From NCBI GenBank assembly GCA_038118725.1, contig JAYOIK010000010.1:15670-79669 (forward strand): a stretch of 64,000 bases of DNA. The letters are read 5' to 3'. Positions 35,776 to 44,923 of the stretch are shown here, piece by piece. Origin of the DNA: JADHLJ01 sp038118725. GTDB lineage: Bacteria > Pseudomonadota > Alphaproteobacteria > Thalassobaculales > Thalassobaculaceae. A program made the position numbers and the translations under genes. Numbering within the stretch: position 1 is the first letter of the stretch; the number at the start of each line of letters is the position of its first letter. Below the pieces are notes generated by a model. That model ran no database searches, was not told where the DNA came from, and was given only the letters and a program-made list of their open reading frames with translations.

Positions 35776-36585
35776 TTAACTTTTGGCGAGCAACACCTGG
35801 GCCCGCTCGCGCAGGTCGTCGGCGATGCGCGAGGGACGGCGCGCGTCAAGGTCGAGCTGGACGCCGAATTGGCTGAGGCCGGCGATATCGGCCCCGGTCT
35901 CGGCGTTGCGCATGCGGTGATAGAGCCTCAGCGACGAGCCCCCGAGCTGCGCGATACAACTCTCGACATCGATCATGTCGCCGGGCTTGGCCTGGCCGTG
36001 AAAGGTCAATTGAAACTCAAAGGTCGACAGCCCCAGGCGGTTCTCGGTCATGTATTCCGGCGTCATGCCGAACGCCGCCATGATGAAGCTGTTGGCGGTC
36101 GAGAACCGGTGGATATAGCCGGGCAGCGAAAGATTGCCGGCCCAGTCCGCCTCCTCCGGCCGCGCCATGTCCTTCAGCGCCGGAACCCAGGCCGCCTCGT
36201 CACCGGGAATCGAACGCGCCTCGTCCGGGTCGCCGTCCCATTCGGTGACAGGGCCATCGAGGGCCACGCCGGACAGGCTCTGCTGCATGGCGGTGCAGAG
36301 CACGCCGGTCTGATCGTTATACATCCGGTGCGCGATCGTCGGTGTCTCGCCGGCCTCGATCAGCGCGGTTTCGACCCGATAGATATCCCGGTTGCGAAGC
36401 TCGGCCTTGTAATGGGTGACGGCGCTGGTGGTGCGGGCCCGGGCCGGATCGACACCGGCCTGACGCAGAAACCGCCAGGTCGCGGCCTCGAACTTCTCGT
36501 AATAGTAGGCGACCGTGAAATGCTCGGTGGAGTCGACCTCCCAGGTATGAACGTCGCCGCGGAAGGTCTCGGTATAGCCGGTCAT
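35776..36585 (-). CDS. double hot-dog thioesterase
   Basis: A 269-residue protein with two hot-dog-like halves. The first contains VDSTEHFTVAYYYEKFEAATW, trimmed here to the key VAYYYEKFE strand-helix; the second contains FEFQLTFHGQAKPGD. This is the layout of acyl-CoA or acyl-ACP thioesterases and of 4-hydroxybenzoyl-CoA-thioesterase-like proteins. It presumably releases a CoA-bound intermediate of the operon pathway. It starts 7 bp after the isocitrate-lyase-family gene, so the two are tightly coupled. Confidence 0.75.
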   Translation of the reverse strand: MTGYTETFRGDVHTWEVDSTEHFTVAYYYEKFEAATWRFLRQAGVDPARARTTSAVTHYKAELRNRDIYRVETALIEAGETPTIAHRMYNDQTGVLCTAMQQSLSGVALDGPVTEWDGDPDEARSIPGDEAAWVPALKDMARPEEADWAGNLSLPGYIHRFSTANSFIMAAFGMTPEYMTENRLGLSTFEFQLTFHGQAKPGDMIDVESCIAQLGGSSLRLYHRMRNAETGADIAGLSQFGVQLDLDARRPSRIADDLRERAQVLLAKS

Positions 36586-36592
36586 GAATTCC

Positions 36593-37459
36593 TTACTCCG
36601 CCGCGTCGCGCTGATGCGCCTTGTCGAAATCCCAGACATCCTGGAAGCCCATATCCTTCGAGAACGTCATGAAGTCGCGCAGCGGCACGTCCAGGTTTAG
36701 GCTAGCGCCGGTCTTCTTCAAGGTGCCGTAGACCGAGTGCAACGCGTGAGCCACCGCCATGAACCCGGTGCCGGGATAGATCGCGATCTGGTAGCCGAGA
36801 TCGATGTAGTCCTGTTTCGAGAGCACCGGCGTGCTGCCGCCATCGACCACGTTGACCAGAAGCGGCAGATCGAAGCTTGAACAGATCTTGGCCATCTCCT
36901 CCTCCGATTCCGGGGATTCGATGAACAACACATCCGCGCCGGCCTTGGCGAAGGCCTCGCCGCGCCGCAGCGCCTCGTCAAGGCCGAGACCGGTGCGGGC
37001 ATCGGTCCGGGTGACGATCAGAAAGTCAGGGGAGTCGCGGGTCTCCACCGCCACCTGGATCTTCTGCACCATGTCCTCCAGCGGGATCACCTTGCGGCCC
37101 GGCGTGTGGCCGCATTTCTTGGGAAATTCTTGATCCTCGATCTGGATGCCCGCCGCCCCGGCCTTCTCGTAGCCGCGCACGGTGTGCTGGACATTGAGCA
37201 GGCCGCCATAGCCGGTATCGCCATCGGCGATGAAGGGCGTGGTGACCACGTCGGCCATGACCTGAACCCGGCCGACCATGTCGGTATAGCTGGCGATCCC
37301 CGCGTCCGGCACGCCGAGATGCGAGGCAACCGTGCCGTAGCCGGTCATGTACAGCATGTCGAAGCCGTATGGGTCGGCCATCCGGGCCGAGATGCCGTCG
37401 AAAATTCCCGGAGCCACGATCAGCTCTCCCGGGCGAAACAGATCCTTCACGCGGGCCAT
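36593..37459 (-). CDS. isocitrate lyase/PEP mutase-family enzyme
   Basis: A 288-residue TIM-barrel enzyme of the 2-methylisocitrate lyase/PEP mutase group. It has the metal-site motif DGDTGYG (residues 79-85) and the catalytic loop EFPKKCGH with Cys116, which marks C-C lyases rather than phosphonate mutases. Oxaloacetate hydrolase and dimethylmalate lyase are alternative members of this group. It probably cleaves a hydroxylated di- or tricarboxylate in the operon pathway. The ATG at 37459 lies 22 bp after the amidohydrolase stop. Confidence 0.83.
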   Translation of the reverse strand: MARVKDLFRPGELIVAPGIFDGISARMADPYGFDMLYMTGYGTVASHLGVPDAGIASYTDMVGRVQVMADVVTTPFIADGDTGYGGLLNVQHTVRGYEKAGAAGIQIEDQEFPKKCGHTPGRKVIPLEDMVQKIQVAVETRDSPDFLIVTRTDARTGLGLDEALRRGEAFAKAGADVLFIESPESEEEMAKICSSFDLPLLVNVVDGGSTPVLSKQDYIDLGYQIAIYPGTGFMAVAHALHSVYGTLKKTGASLNLDVPLRDFMTFSKDMGFQDVWDFDKAHQRDAAE

Positions 37460-37481
37460 CGCCGCCTCCCTGGTATTGAAA

Positions 37482-38924
37482 TCAAACGCCGTCCCTTGTC
37501 TCGAAAACCATCGGCGACAACTCATCCGCCGTGCGTCCGGCCCAATCGAGATCGGGAATGGAGGTCATGGAACGCGCCTGGGCTTCTTGCAAGGCCTCGA
37601 GCGCGCTTTCCATATCCATGGTGGTGACCGCGCCGTCGCGGACCACCTGCTCGCCGTCGACGAAAACATCCCGGATCGCCCGATCACCCGCCACGAAGAC
37701 CAGCGAGCGGAGCGGCTCGCGCACCGGGATCATCGACGGGGCCTTTAGATCCACCAGCACCAGATCCGCCTTCGCGCCGACCTGGAGCCTGCCGATATCG
37801 TCGCGCTTGAGGGCCTTGGCCCCGCCGATCGTCGCCGCGTTGAAAATGTCGGAGGTGTTAAGGTCATCGACCGTCTCGGCCACGGCGCGGGCGACGGTGC
37901 CGACATTGCGCATCTCTTCGAGATAGTTATGCGGATAGGTGTCGGTGCCGATGCCCATGTTGATACCGGCCTTCAGATAGCCGCCGAATGTCTGGAGCGC
38001 GATGCCCCGGCGCATGAACACGGTCGGGCAGTGGGCGACGGTGACGCCGCGCTCGGCGATCAGGCCGAGATCGTTCCGGGTCGACCAATGCACCCAGGGG
38101 TGATGGTCGAGAAAGATGCCGTGGCCGATGATCGTGTGCTCTCCCAGCACGCCGATATCCTCCATCCACTGGATCGGCGTCTTGCCGTGGCGGCGGATCA
38201 TCTCCTGGAACTCGGTGACCGACTGGGCCGCGTGGGTCTGCCAGGGCAGGTTGCGCTCGGCGGCATAGTCATAGGCGTCGCGCAGCAGATCGGCCGAGCA
38301 GGTATCGATCTGCGACGGACAGATCATGCCCATCAGGCGACCCGAGGGATGCTGGTTCGCCAGATCGACAATTCGCTGGGCCCGCTCGAAGCCGGCGCGG
38401 CCATTGGCCTCGTCCCACTCATAGGACAGCGCGTGACCGTTCGTCGTGTACCAGCGGGCGTCGCGAAAGCCCGGCGCGGCGCAGGCGCGGATGCCGGATT
38501 CCGCGAGGATATCCAACCACCCTTCGAAGGGCGGAGAGATATCGACCACCGTGGTGACGCCCGACAGCAGCAACTCACCCATCGCGACGCGCACGCTGGC
38601 CGCGAAACCCTCGGCGTCGTTGTTGAAGATGGTCAGGAACTCATAAAGCGAGGAATGAAAGAAACCCGGGCTGCGGATCTCGTCGGTGATGCCCTTGCGC
38701 AGCGGCTCACTGGAAGGATGACTGTGAATATTGATCAGGCCGGGCATCACCATCCGGTCGCGACCGTCGATCTCCGTCTCCACCGGGCCTTCATACCCCT
38801 TGCCGACATGGCCGACCCGCCCGTCCTCGAAGGCGACATCGACATCGCGCAAGTAGACGTGCCGGCTCTCCCCGGCATCCCAGGCGACAACCCAGGCGGC
38901 GTTTCGAATGACGGTGCTGGCCAT
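37482..38924 (-). CDS. amidohydrolase-family deaminase/chlorohydrolase-like enzyme
   Basis: A 480-residue metal-dependent hydrolase of the TrzN/AtzA/guanine-deaminase group. The first metal site is His67/His69 (PGLINIHSHP). Further ligands are the His in HTAAQS, the His in GHGIFLDHH and the Asp in GIGTDTYPHN. The C-terminal KADLVLVDLKAPSM strand is typical of the family. It is the first gene of a six-gene minus-strand operon and would supply the initial hydrolysis or deamination. The ATG at 38924 is chosen because upstream sequence lacks family character. Confidence 0.85.
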   Translation of the reverse strand: MASTVIRNAAWVVAWDAGESRHVYLRDVDVAFEDGRVGHVGKGYEGPVETEIDGRDRMVMPGLINIHSHPSSEPLRKGITDEIRSPGFFHSSLYEFLTIFNNDAEGFAASVRVAMGELLLSGVTTVVDISPPFEGWLDILAESGIRACAAPGFRDARWYTTNGHALSYEWDEANGRAGFERAQRIVDLANQHPSGRLMGMICPSQIDTCSADLLRDAYDYAAERNLPWQTHAAQSVTEFQEMIRRHGKTPIQWMEDIGVLGEHTIIGHGIFLDHHPWVHWSTRNDLGLIAERGVTVAHCPTVFMRRGIALQTFGGYLKAGINMGIGTDTYPHNYLEEMRNVGTVARAVAETVDDLNTSDIFNAATIGGAKALKRDDIGRLQVGAKADLVLVDLKAPSMIPVREPLRSLVFVAGDRAIRDVFVDGEQVVRDGAVTTMDMESALEALQEAQARSMTSIPDLDWAGRTADELSPMVFETRDGV

Positions 38925-39250
38925 GGCGGTTTCCCTCATGCGGTCGGATTTCCGTTTTAGCACGGCGGCGGCAAATGAGAAGCGGCGGGGCGACGATGTC
39001 CGAATGGTCGAATACGCTCCCGTTGTCCTTGGCGCGATGAAGGGACGCGAGGGTTTCTTGCGGATCGCACCGGGCGAGTTGGACCGGAGCCGTGAAAGAA
39101 GGAACGACACACGAAACCCGTCACCCAAGGCTCCGGGCCAAGGCGTTACCCATCTCGACGGTTGATTATGGCGAGCACAACGCCATCTCGACTCGCGACT
39201 TTCCTCGGACCCGGCTCCGATGCGCCTTTAGGTCGATGGGGCTAGTTCGG
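38925..39250. other. spacer without recognisable gene
   Basis: A 326-bp spacer upstream of the six-gene operon and downstream of the 855-residue protein gene. It should contain the operon promoter. No convincing open frame, repeat or RNA is seen. Confidence 0.5.
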
Positions 39251-41818
39251 TTATGAGGCCGGAACCAAGTTCCGCGAGTCCTGCCTTACCGAACTGATAT
39301 TCCATGTAACCAGCCAGGGCCGCTGATGACTCGAGATACTCGGCACCCACCACAGATTGTCTTCCTCGGCAAAGACGATCACCGCGCCGATTTCGTATGT
39401 CGGCCAATCGCCTGTCGCGTCTCCCTGGTCGACGATGCCGAATGTGACGTTGAGGAAGGATTCGTCCTTAGTCGTGACCGAAGTCGACGTGCTGTGGCTG
39501 TACGACCCTCCGAAATTAAAGATAGAGAGGTTGAGCGAGCCATCAACGTTTAGCTGGTTCTTGGAAGTGAGGACGCGCTTTGTCGTGTCGTCGATCGCTC
39601 CCCCGTCTGTTTTGTTGATTCCCTTCGCGACGTTGAACTGATCTTCCATGATTGGATTGGAGGGCTGTTGCGGGGTCGATGTCCCGGTCAGAGTGGTGAA
39701 GAATGTCTGGCTGTCGGGAGACGCGAGAGTGGCCCATCCGACAACGTCGTTCGCGTCGGCCCAACTTTTGCCGGCGTCCGGAAACTGCGAAAGAACCCCG
39801 AGTAGGTCTTGCGGCTCGTTCGTCAGGCTGACGTCGACCGGAGTGTTCATGTTTGTCAGGTAGAAAGGATACGTGTTTAGTTCGTTGCTGGCAGACGCGG
39901 TAAACACGTTCAGACCATTCTGACCCGGAACATCCGTGACATTGTCATAGCAGACGATCGAGAATTGTTGATTTTGGTAGGAGGGCACCAAGTATATCAA
40001 GTAACCAAGTTGCGACGTGTTTTGGGGAGTCTCGAAGCTACCTTCGACATACGCAAAGTTCTCCGTAAGGTCGACACTAATTGTTTGTTGCAGGTCAATC
40101 GTGGAGGATTGATCATATGAGAAGCCTCCTCCGATCGACAGCCCGCCAAGGGCGGCTTTTCCCGATACCCCGTAAACAGTATCTAGTGTCATGCTTGATT
40201 CGGCGGCGGACTTCTCACCGAGGCCGATCGACAAAGTGGCGTGAAGTTTAGACCCTTCCAACACCGGTGGGACACCCGCCACAACACCGATCAGGGTCCA
40301 TGTCGGTATTGCCAGTTTGAACTGCGCCGCCGACCACCCTGAATCATAGATGGTGACGCCGTCTTGCATCGGACACGGCGTAAGCCTGAAGCTCGGCCAT
40401 TGGATCCAAAACATGCCTCGACTGTCCGGGTCGTTACCGGGGAAACCGATTCCACCAAGGAAAACGCTGTAAGCCATCGCGTGATCGACATTCGCCACGA
40501 AAGCGCCGGTCGCGAACGCACCCATGAAAAAATAGCCATCCAACAGGTCCGACCCGTCGGCGATTTGCTGCCACTGACTGGTCGTATCACCACTAGCGAT
40601 GGGCACGCATGTCAGATAGGCGGCGTTCCCGCCGAACTCCATATCCCGTTCTTGGGACGCTCTCGTAACATGATTGATGAATACGCCGTTCGCGACCTGA
40701 TAAAGGTCTTGGTCCGTGCCCCAGGGCGACCCCCATCCGATGCGGACCGAGGTGCCTATCACTTCTATGCCATTGCCAGGATCCAGGAGTTGCGAAATCC
40801 AGTCGGCGTCCGCGTCAGGAGCGGGAAGTCCAATGGAAACCGCGCCAAGCTCGGGAGGCGGGGACGTTGACTCCAGTGGCTCCGCGGGGTCGGTGAGTGG
40901 TGGTTGCAGGAATGTCGTTGTCAGTGCCGCCGTTCTTCCATTGGACGTGATACAGGCGGCAAGCGCGATCGCCTCGGGTGAGGAATCCGAGTTCTGATCG
41001 ACGTACTGTCCGTACACCGCGGTCGCGTCAATGGACCAGAGCTCCGTAACCGGCCCGCCCATCCTACCGGCGAAGGCATCGCAAGGGACCACCTCGCTAA
41101 CGTTCTCACCGTCGAACGCGAAATAGTAAAGGTCCGGGTCATTCCAGTAGCAAATGAAAAAATAGATCGCGGTTCCAATCGCGACGGCGCAAAGATCGCG
41201 AGGACAGTTTGTCCCTTGTGTCGGCGCCCCGGTAAGAGTGAACTTTAGCGTCGAATCGACATTCGGCGCCGTTACCACCGGACGCTGGCCGGCGGCCTGA
41301 GTCACGCTGATTGGCCAGATATAGAGCGGTGGCGTGGACGCGCCCGGGTCGCCAGTGGTTTCGTCCTCGGGCACCGCCATCCAACAGGCGTAAGCGCCTC
41401 CGGTTGAACCAGCGACGGCCGCGGTCAAGAACCTCGCGCTCTCGGCGTTCGAAGGATCATCCACGCTCAAATAACTCGCGCCAGGGGCCGCGCGCTGCTG
41501 ATTTCCGCTATCCGTCGTGTCGTAGCCGATCGCGTAGGAACTCGGGCTCGTAATATCCCCCTGGTCGCCTGCGTAGTAGGGGTTGTTCTGCAAAACCAGA
41601 TAGTACTTCACATCATCGTTCATGCGCGGCTGGATCGTGAAAAAGTTCCCTTGAAACGAACATCCAGAATACCGATGCCCCATACAGCGGGAGATTAGCG
41701 GGAAATCCGTTGATGATGAGACACCATAGATGAATTGAGCATATGGCGGGTCCGTTTCAAAAGAAGGAATAGGATCCCAATTCGCAATCGTTTCCGTGAA
41801 AAACGCCATGTTACACAT
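39251..41818 (-). CDS. 855-residue beta-rich protein of unknown family, possible pore-forming or envelope-acting protein
   Basis: A large protein with low Lys content, rich in Ser, Thr, Gly, Asp and aromatics, with no signal peptide or stable membrane helix. The N-terminal 330 residues contain repeated strand patterns such as AIYFFICYWNDPDLYYFAF that would suit a beta-propeller-like fold. Two related amphipathic segments occur at about residues 540-590 (SIGGGFSYDQSST) and 755-800 (FNFGGSYSHSTSTS). Their Ser/Thr-alternating strands resemble the insertion hairpins of aerolysin- or MACPF-type beta-pore proteins. The GC content is visibly lower than in neighbouring genes. An alternative start is ATG 41809. 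No family was recognised; the toxin idea is inference. Confidence 0.6.
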   Translation of the reverse strand: MCNMAFFTETIANWDPIPSFETDPPYAQFIYGVSSSTDFPLISRCMGHRYSGCSFQGNFFTIQPRMNDDVKYYLVLQNNPYYAGDQGDITSPSSYAIGYDTTDSGNQQRAAPGASYLSVDDPSNAESARFLTAAVAGSTGGAYACWMAVPEDETTGDPGASTPPLYIWPISVTQAAGQRPVVTAPNVDSTLKFTLTGAPTQGTNCPRDLCAVAIGTAIYFFICYWNDPDLYYFAFDGENVSEVVPCDAFAGRMGGPVTELWSIDATAVYGQYVDQNSDSSPEAIALAACITSNGRTAALTTTFLQPPLTDPAEPLESTSPPPELGAVSIGLPAPDADADWISQLLDPGNGIEVIGTSVRIGWGSPWGTDQDLYQVANGVFINHVTRASQERDMEFGGNAAYLTCVPIASGDTTSQWQQIADGSDLLDGYFFMGAFATGAFVANVDHAMAYSVFLGGIGFPGNDPDSRGMFWIQWPSFRLTPCPMQDGVTIYDSGWSAAQFKLAIPTWTLIGVVAGVPPVLEGSKLHATLSIGLGEKSAAESSMTLDTVYGVSGKAALGGLSIGGGFSYDQSSTIDLQQTISVDLTENFAYVEGSFETPQNTSQLGYLIYLVPSYQNQQFSIVCYDNVTDVPGQNGLNVFTASASNELNTYPFYLTNMNTPVDVSLTNEPQDLLGVLSQFPDAGKSWADANDVVGWATLASPDSQTFFTTLTGTSTPQQPSNPIMEDQFNVAKGINKTDGGAIDDTTKRVLTSKNQLNVDGSLNLSIFNFGGSYSHSTSTSVTTKDESFLNVTFGIVDQGDATGDWPTYEIGAVIVFAEEDNLWWVPSISSHQRPWLVTWNISSVRQDSRNLVPAS

Positions 41819-41962
41819 CTACTACGTATTTGCGTTACATATTATCAATCATTTCGGAAGCTTGGGGTAGATGCAAGGTGACTTTGGGGACCGCCAACGA
41901 GTTGCCATTCTCGCTTCACGCTGGCCAAGCAACTGTCGCGCCCCACACCGTAACTTCTGTGG

Positions 41963-41997
41963 AGTGGGGCCCGGCCTAGGCCGGGCTGACGGGGGAT
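41963..41997. repeat. REP-like hairpin
   Basis: A GC-rich hairpin (GGCCCGGCCTAGGCCGGGC) followed by TGACGGGGG. It lies in the spacer 41819-42142, which otherwise holds no gene, and is of the same type as the hairpins near 55633 and 59654. Confidence 0.65.
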
Positions 41998-42142
41998 TGG
42001 GGACCGAGATAGGTGAAAAATGAAGTTTTTGGCGAAAACAGTAGCCCCCGTTGGGTGCGTCTCGAAGAGTCTTACTCAACCGATTGTGGCCTTTCACCGC
42101 GCCCACCGCTTACAATCCTTCAAATTCCCACCGATATCGCCT

Positions 42143-43150
42143 ATGTCTGGGCGCATGATCGCCTCGCCCCCCTCGCACCGCTTTTGCGTCGCGCCGATGA
42201 TGGACTGGACGGACCGGCATGACCGGTACTTCCTGCGCCGGATTTCCGCGCGCGCGCGGCTCTATACCGAGATGATCACGACCCAGGCGATCCTGCGCGG
42301 CGATCGGGCTAGGCTGCTGGATTTCGATGCCGCCGAGCATCCGCTGGCGCTCCAGATCGGTGGCGCGGATCCGCAAGACATGGCCGAGTGCGCCAGGATC
42401 GCCGAGGATTGGGGCTATGACGAGATCAACATCAATGTCGGTTGTCCAAGCGACCGGGTGCAGTCCGGGCGGTTCGGCGCCTGCCTGATGCGCGAGCCGG
42501 ACCTGGTCGCCGATTGTGTCGCCGCGATGCGGGCAAAGGTCGCCATCCCGGTCACCGTCAAATGCCGGATCGGCGTCGATGACCAGGAGCCGGAAACCGT
42601 CCTTCCCGCCTTCATCGACTGCGTCGCCGAGGCCGGCTGCGAGACCTTCATCATTCATGCTCGCAAGGCCTGGTTGAAGGGGCTCAGCCCCGCCGAAAAC
42701 CGGGACGTGCCGCCGTTGGATTATCCGTTGGTCCATGCCGTGAAAGCGTCGCGGCGGGATCTGACCATTGTGATCAATGGAGGGATCAACGATCTCGACG
42801 CCGCGGCCACCCATCTCGACGTGGTGGACGGGGTGATGCTCGGGCGCGCGGCCTATCAGACCCCCTGGACACTGGCCGAGGTCGATCGGTTGGTTTTCGG
42901 CGAGGAACGCGCGACGCCGGATCGCTGGGACGTCGCCGAGGCCATGGTCGAGTACGCGGCCCGGCGCGGCGCCGAGGGGGTGCCACTCAAATCCATCACG
43001 CGCCATATGATGGGGCTGTTTCACGGCTTGCCCGGCGCCCGATCCTGGCGACGCATGCTGGGCGAGCAGGCCCGCGCCGCCGACGCGCGACCGGACCTGA
43101 TCCGCGATGCCGCCAAGCTGGTCGGACAAGTAGAGCGGGCCGCGGCCTGA
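42143..43150 (+). CDS. dusA: tRNA-dihydrouridine synthase A
   Basis: A 335-residue flavoprotein that reduces specific uridines in the tRNA D-loop. The N-terminal FCVAPMMDWTDRHDR is diagnostic of DusA, the catalytic cysteine is Cys101 in NVGCPSDRVQSGRFGA, and IIHARKAWLKGLSP and VINGGI match the phosphate- and FMN-binding strands. The ATG at 42143 gives the usual N-terminus; the frame is open further upstream but has no family sequence. It is followed by the yciB gene 24 bp downstream, probably in the same transcript. Confidence 0.95.
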   Translation: MSGRMIASPPSHRFCVAPMMDWTDRHDRYFLRRISARARLYTEMITTQAILRGDRARLLDFDAAEHPLALQIGGADPQDMAECARIAEDWGYDEININVGCPSDRVQSGRFGACLMREPDLVADCVAAMRAKVAIPVTVKCRIGVDDQEPETVLPAFIDCVAEAGCETFIIHARKAWLKGLSPAENRDVPPLDYPLVHAVKASRRDLTIVINGGINDLDAAATHLDVVDGVMLGRAAYQTPWTLAEVDRLVFGEERATPDRWDVAEAMVEYAARRGAEGVPLKSITRHMMGLFHGLPGARSWRRMLGEQARAADARPDLIRDAAKLVGQVERAAA

Positions 43151-43174
43151 ACACACATCCTTGGGAGACGGTCG

Positions 43175-43741
43175 TTGCAAAAAGAACTGACACAGGGCCA
43201 GCGCTCGGCCATCGATCTCGGCCCCTTGGTCGTGTTCTTCGCGGTCAACTATTTCTACGGGATCATGGCCGGGACGGCGGCGCTGATGGCGGCGACGCTC
43301 ATCGTGATCGGCATCACCTATACCGTCGAGCGCTCGGTCCCGCCGATGCCGGCGATCACCTGTGTCTTCGTGATGATCTTCGGCGGCCTGACGCTGTATT
43401 TCGACAACGAGCTGTTCATCAAGCTCAAGCCGACCATCGTCAACCTGCTGTTCGCGGCCGCGCTGGCCACCGGCATCCTGCTGCGCCGCAATTTGATGAA
43501 GATCATGCTCGGACGGGTGATGCGGTTGACCGACGAGGGGTGGCTGCTGATGACCAAGCGCTGGATCGGCATGTTCGTGATGCTGGCCGTGGTCAACGAG
43601 GCGATCTGGCGGACCGTCGACACCGACACCTGGGTCTCCTTCAAGGCCTTCGGCATCCCGGTGCTGGTGATCATCTTCAGCATCATTTTCATCATGCCGG
43701 TGGTCCAGAAGCACCAGATCACGGACGGCTCCGCCGACTAA
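43175..43741 (+). CDS. yciB: inner-membrane septation-family protein YciB (IspZ)
   Basis: A 188-residue protein with about five transmembrane helices and the family segments AIDLGPLVVFFAVNYFYG, KPTIVNLLFA, and RWIGMFVMLAVVNEAIWR. YciB affects cell envelope and septum formation. The start is TTG at 43175, supported by GGGAG nine bases upstream and by the N-terminal family match immediately after it. It is probably cotranscribed with dusA and convergent with the MFS gene. Confidence 0.9.
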   Translation: MQKELTQGQRSAIDLGPLVVFFAVNYFYGIMAGTAALMAATLIVIGITYTVERSVPPMPAITCVFVMIFGGLTLYFDNELFIKLKPTIVNLLFAAALATGILLRRNLMKIMLGRVMRLTDEGWLLMTKRWIGMFVMLAVVNEAIWRTVDTDTWVSFKAFGIPVLVIIFSIIFIMPVVQKHQITDGSAD

Positions 43742-43747
43742 CCGAAA

Positions 43748-44917
43748 TCAGGTGGCGGTCGGTTTCCAGAGCCGCGCCAAGCCCAGCGCCGCGAGAAAGC
43801 CAAGCCCGCTAAGCACGCCCATAACCAGGAAGGCGTCCCCGGCCAGCCCCGCGTAAAGCTGTCCGGCCAGCGGAAACATGCAGCCCGCGATCACCCCGCC
43901 GACCAGGGCGTAGTAGACACTCTGTCCCGTCGCCGAATGCTCGGGCGGGATACTGCGCGCCAGGAACGCCATGGTGCCGAGATGCGCCGCGCCGAAGGTC
44001 AGACCGTGCAGGGTCTGAAGCGCGAACAACCCCGCCGGGTTCTCGGTGATCGCCAGAAGCGGCCAGCGCACCGCGCCGCCCAGCGCCGCCAGCATCAAAA
44101 GCGGCACCGCGCCCAACTTGTCGCGATACCGACCGGCCACCGCGAAGAGCACGATCTCGGCGACCACGCCGATGGCCCAGAACAAGCCGATCAAGGTCTC
44201 GCCGTGGCCGAGCGCGCGCCAGTGCAGGCTGGCGAATCCGTAGAGCACCGCGTGGCTGGTATTGATCAGCGCGCTGGCGAGCAGGAACAACAGGAACCAG
44301 GATGTGAGAAACAGATCGAGCAGCCCACCGCCGCTCCGCCTGGCGGCGATGCTCGCCGGGCGTTCCGGCGCCAGGCCGCAGGACAGCGCGACCAGCCCCA
44401 TGCCGCAGGCGATAATCCAGACCAGCCCCTCGGCGGGTCGCCCCTCGATCCACCAGCCGATACCGGCGGTGCCCAGAATGAATGTCACCGAACCCCAGAG
44501 CCGGATGCGCCCGTAATCCAGCCGATGGGTCTCGACATGGCGCAGCACCACGCTTTCCATGACCGGCAAGACCGGCTGATAGCAAGTCGCCGCGAGACCG
44601 GCGATGATCAGGATCGCCCAGAAACCCTCAACCTCGGAAATCGCGACAAACGCGACGGCGGCAAGCGCCATCAGTCCGGTGGTGAGCCGGCGCGTCCGGC
44701 CCCGCCAGTCGGCCAGCCGGGCGATGGTCGGCTGAGCCGCGATCTTGATCCAGAACGCCGCCGCCAGCACCCAGCCGATCTCGACCGGGTTCAGCCCCTT
44801 GGCATCGAGCCAGAGCGGCCAATAGGGCATGTAAATGCCGATAACCAGAAAGTACGCGCCGTAGAACCCGGCCAGACGCCAGAACAGGTGACGGGGCGGC
44901 GCCGATCCCTCGGCCAC
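43748..44917 (-). CDS. MFS transporter, HcaT-like
   Basis: A 389-residue major-facilitator protein with about twelve membrane helices. The first helix region (FYGAYFLVIGIYMPYWPLWLD) and the loop GLNPVEIGWVLA are typical of the MFS_1-like/HcaT group, whose best-known member imports 3-phenylpropionate. The substrate here cannot be read. It lies 6 bp downstream of a GST-family gene on the same strand, so the two probably form an operon handling an aromatic or otherwise conjugated compound; this is inference. Confidence 0.85.
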   Translation of the reverse strand: MAEGSAPPRHLFWRLAGFYGAYFLVIGIYMPYWPLWLDAKGLNPVEIGWVLAAAFWIKIAAQPTIARLADWRGRTRRLTTGLMALAAVAFVAISEVEGFWAILIIAGLAATCYQPVLPVMESVVLRHVETHRLDYGRIRLWGSVTFILGTAGIGWWIEGRPAEGLVWIIACGMGLVALSCGLAPERPASIAARRSGGGLLDLFLTSWFLLFLLASALINTSHAVLYGFASLHWRALGHGETLIGLFWAIGVVAEIVLFAVAGRYRDKLGAVPLLMLAALGGAVRWPLLAITENPAGLFALQTLHGLTFGAAHLGTMAFLARSIPPEHSATGQSVYYALVGGVIAGCMFPLAGQLYAGLAGDAFLVMGVLSGLGFLAALGLARLWKPTAT

Positions 44918-44923
44918 GGGACC

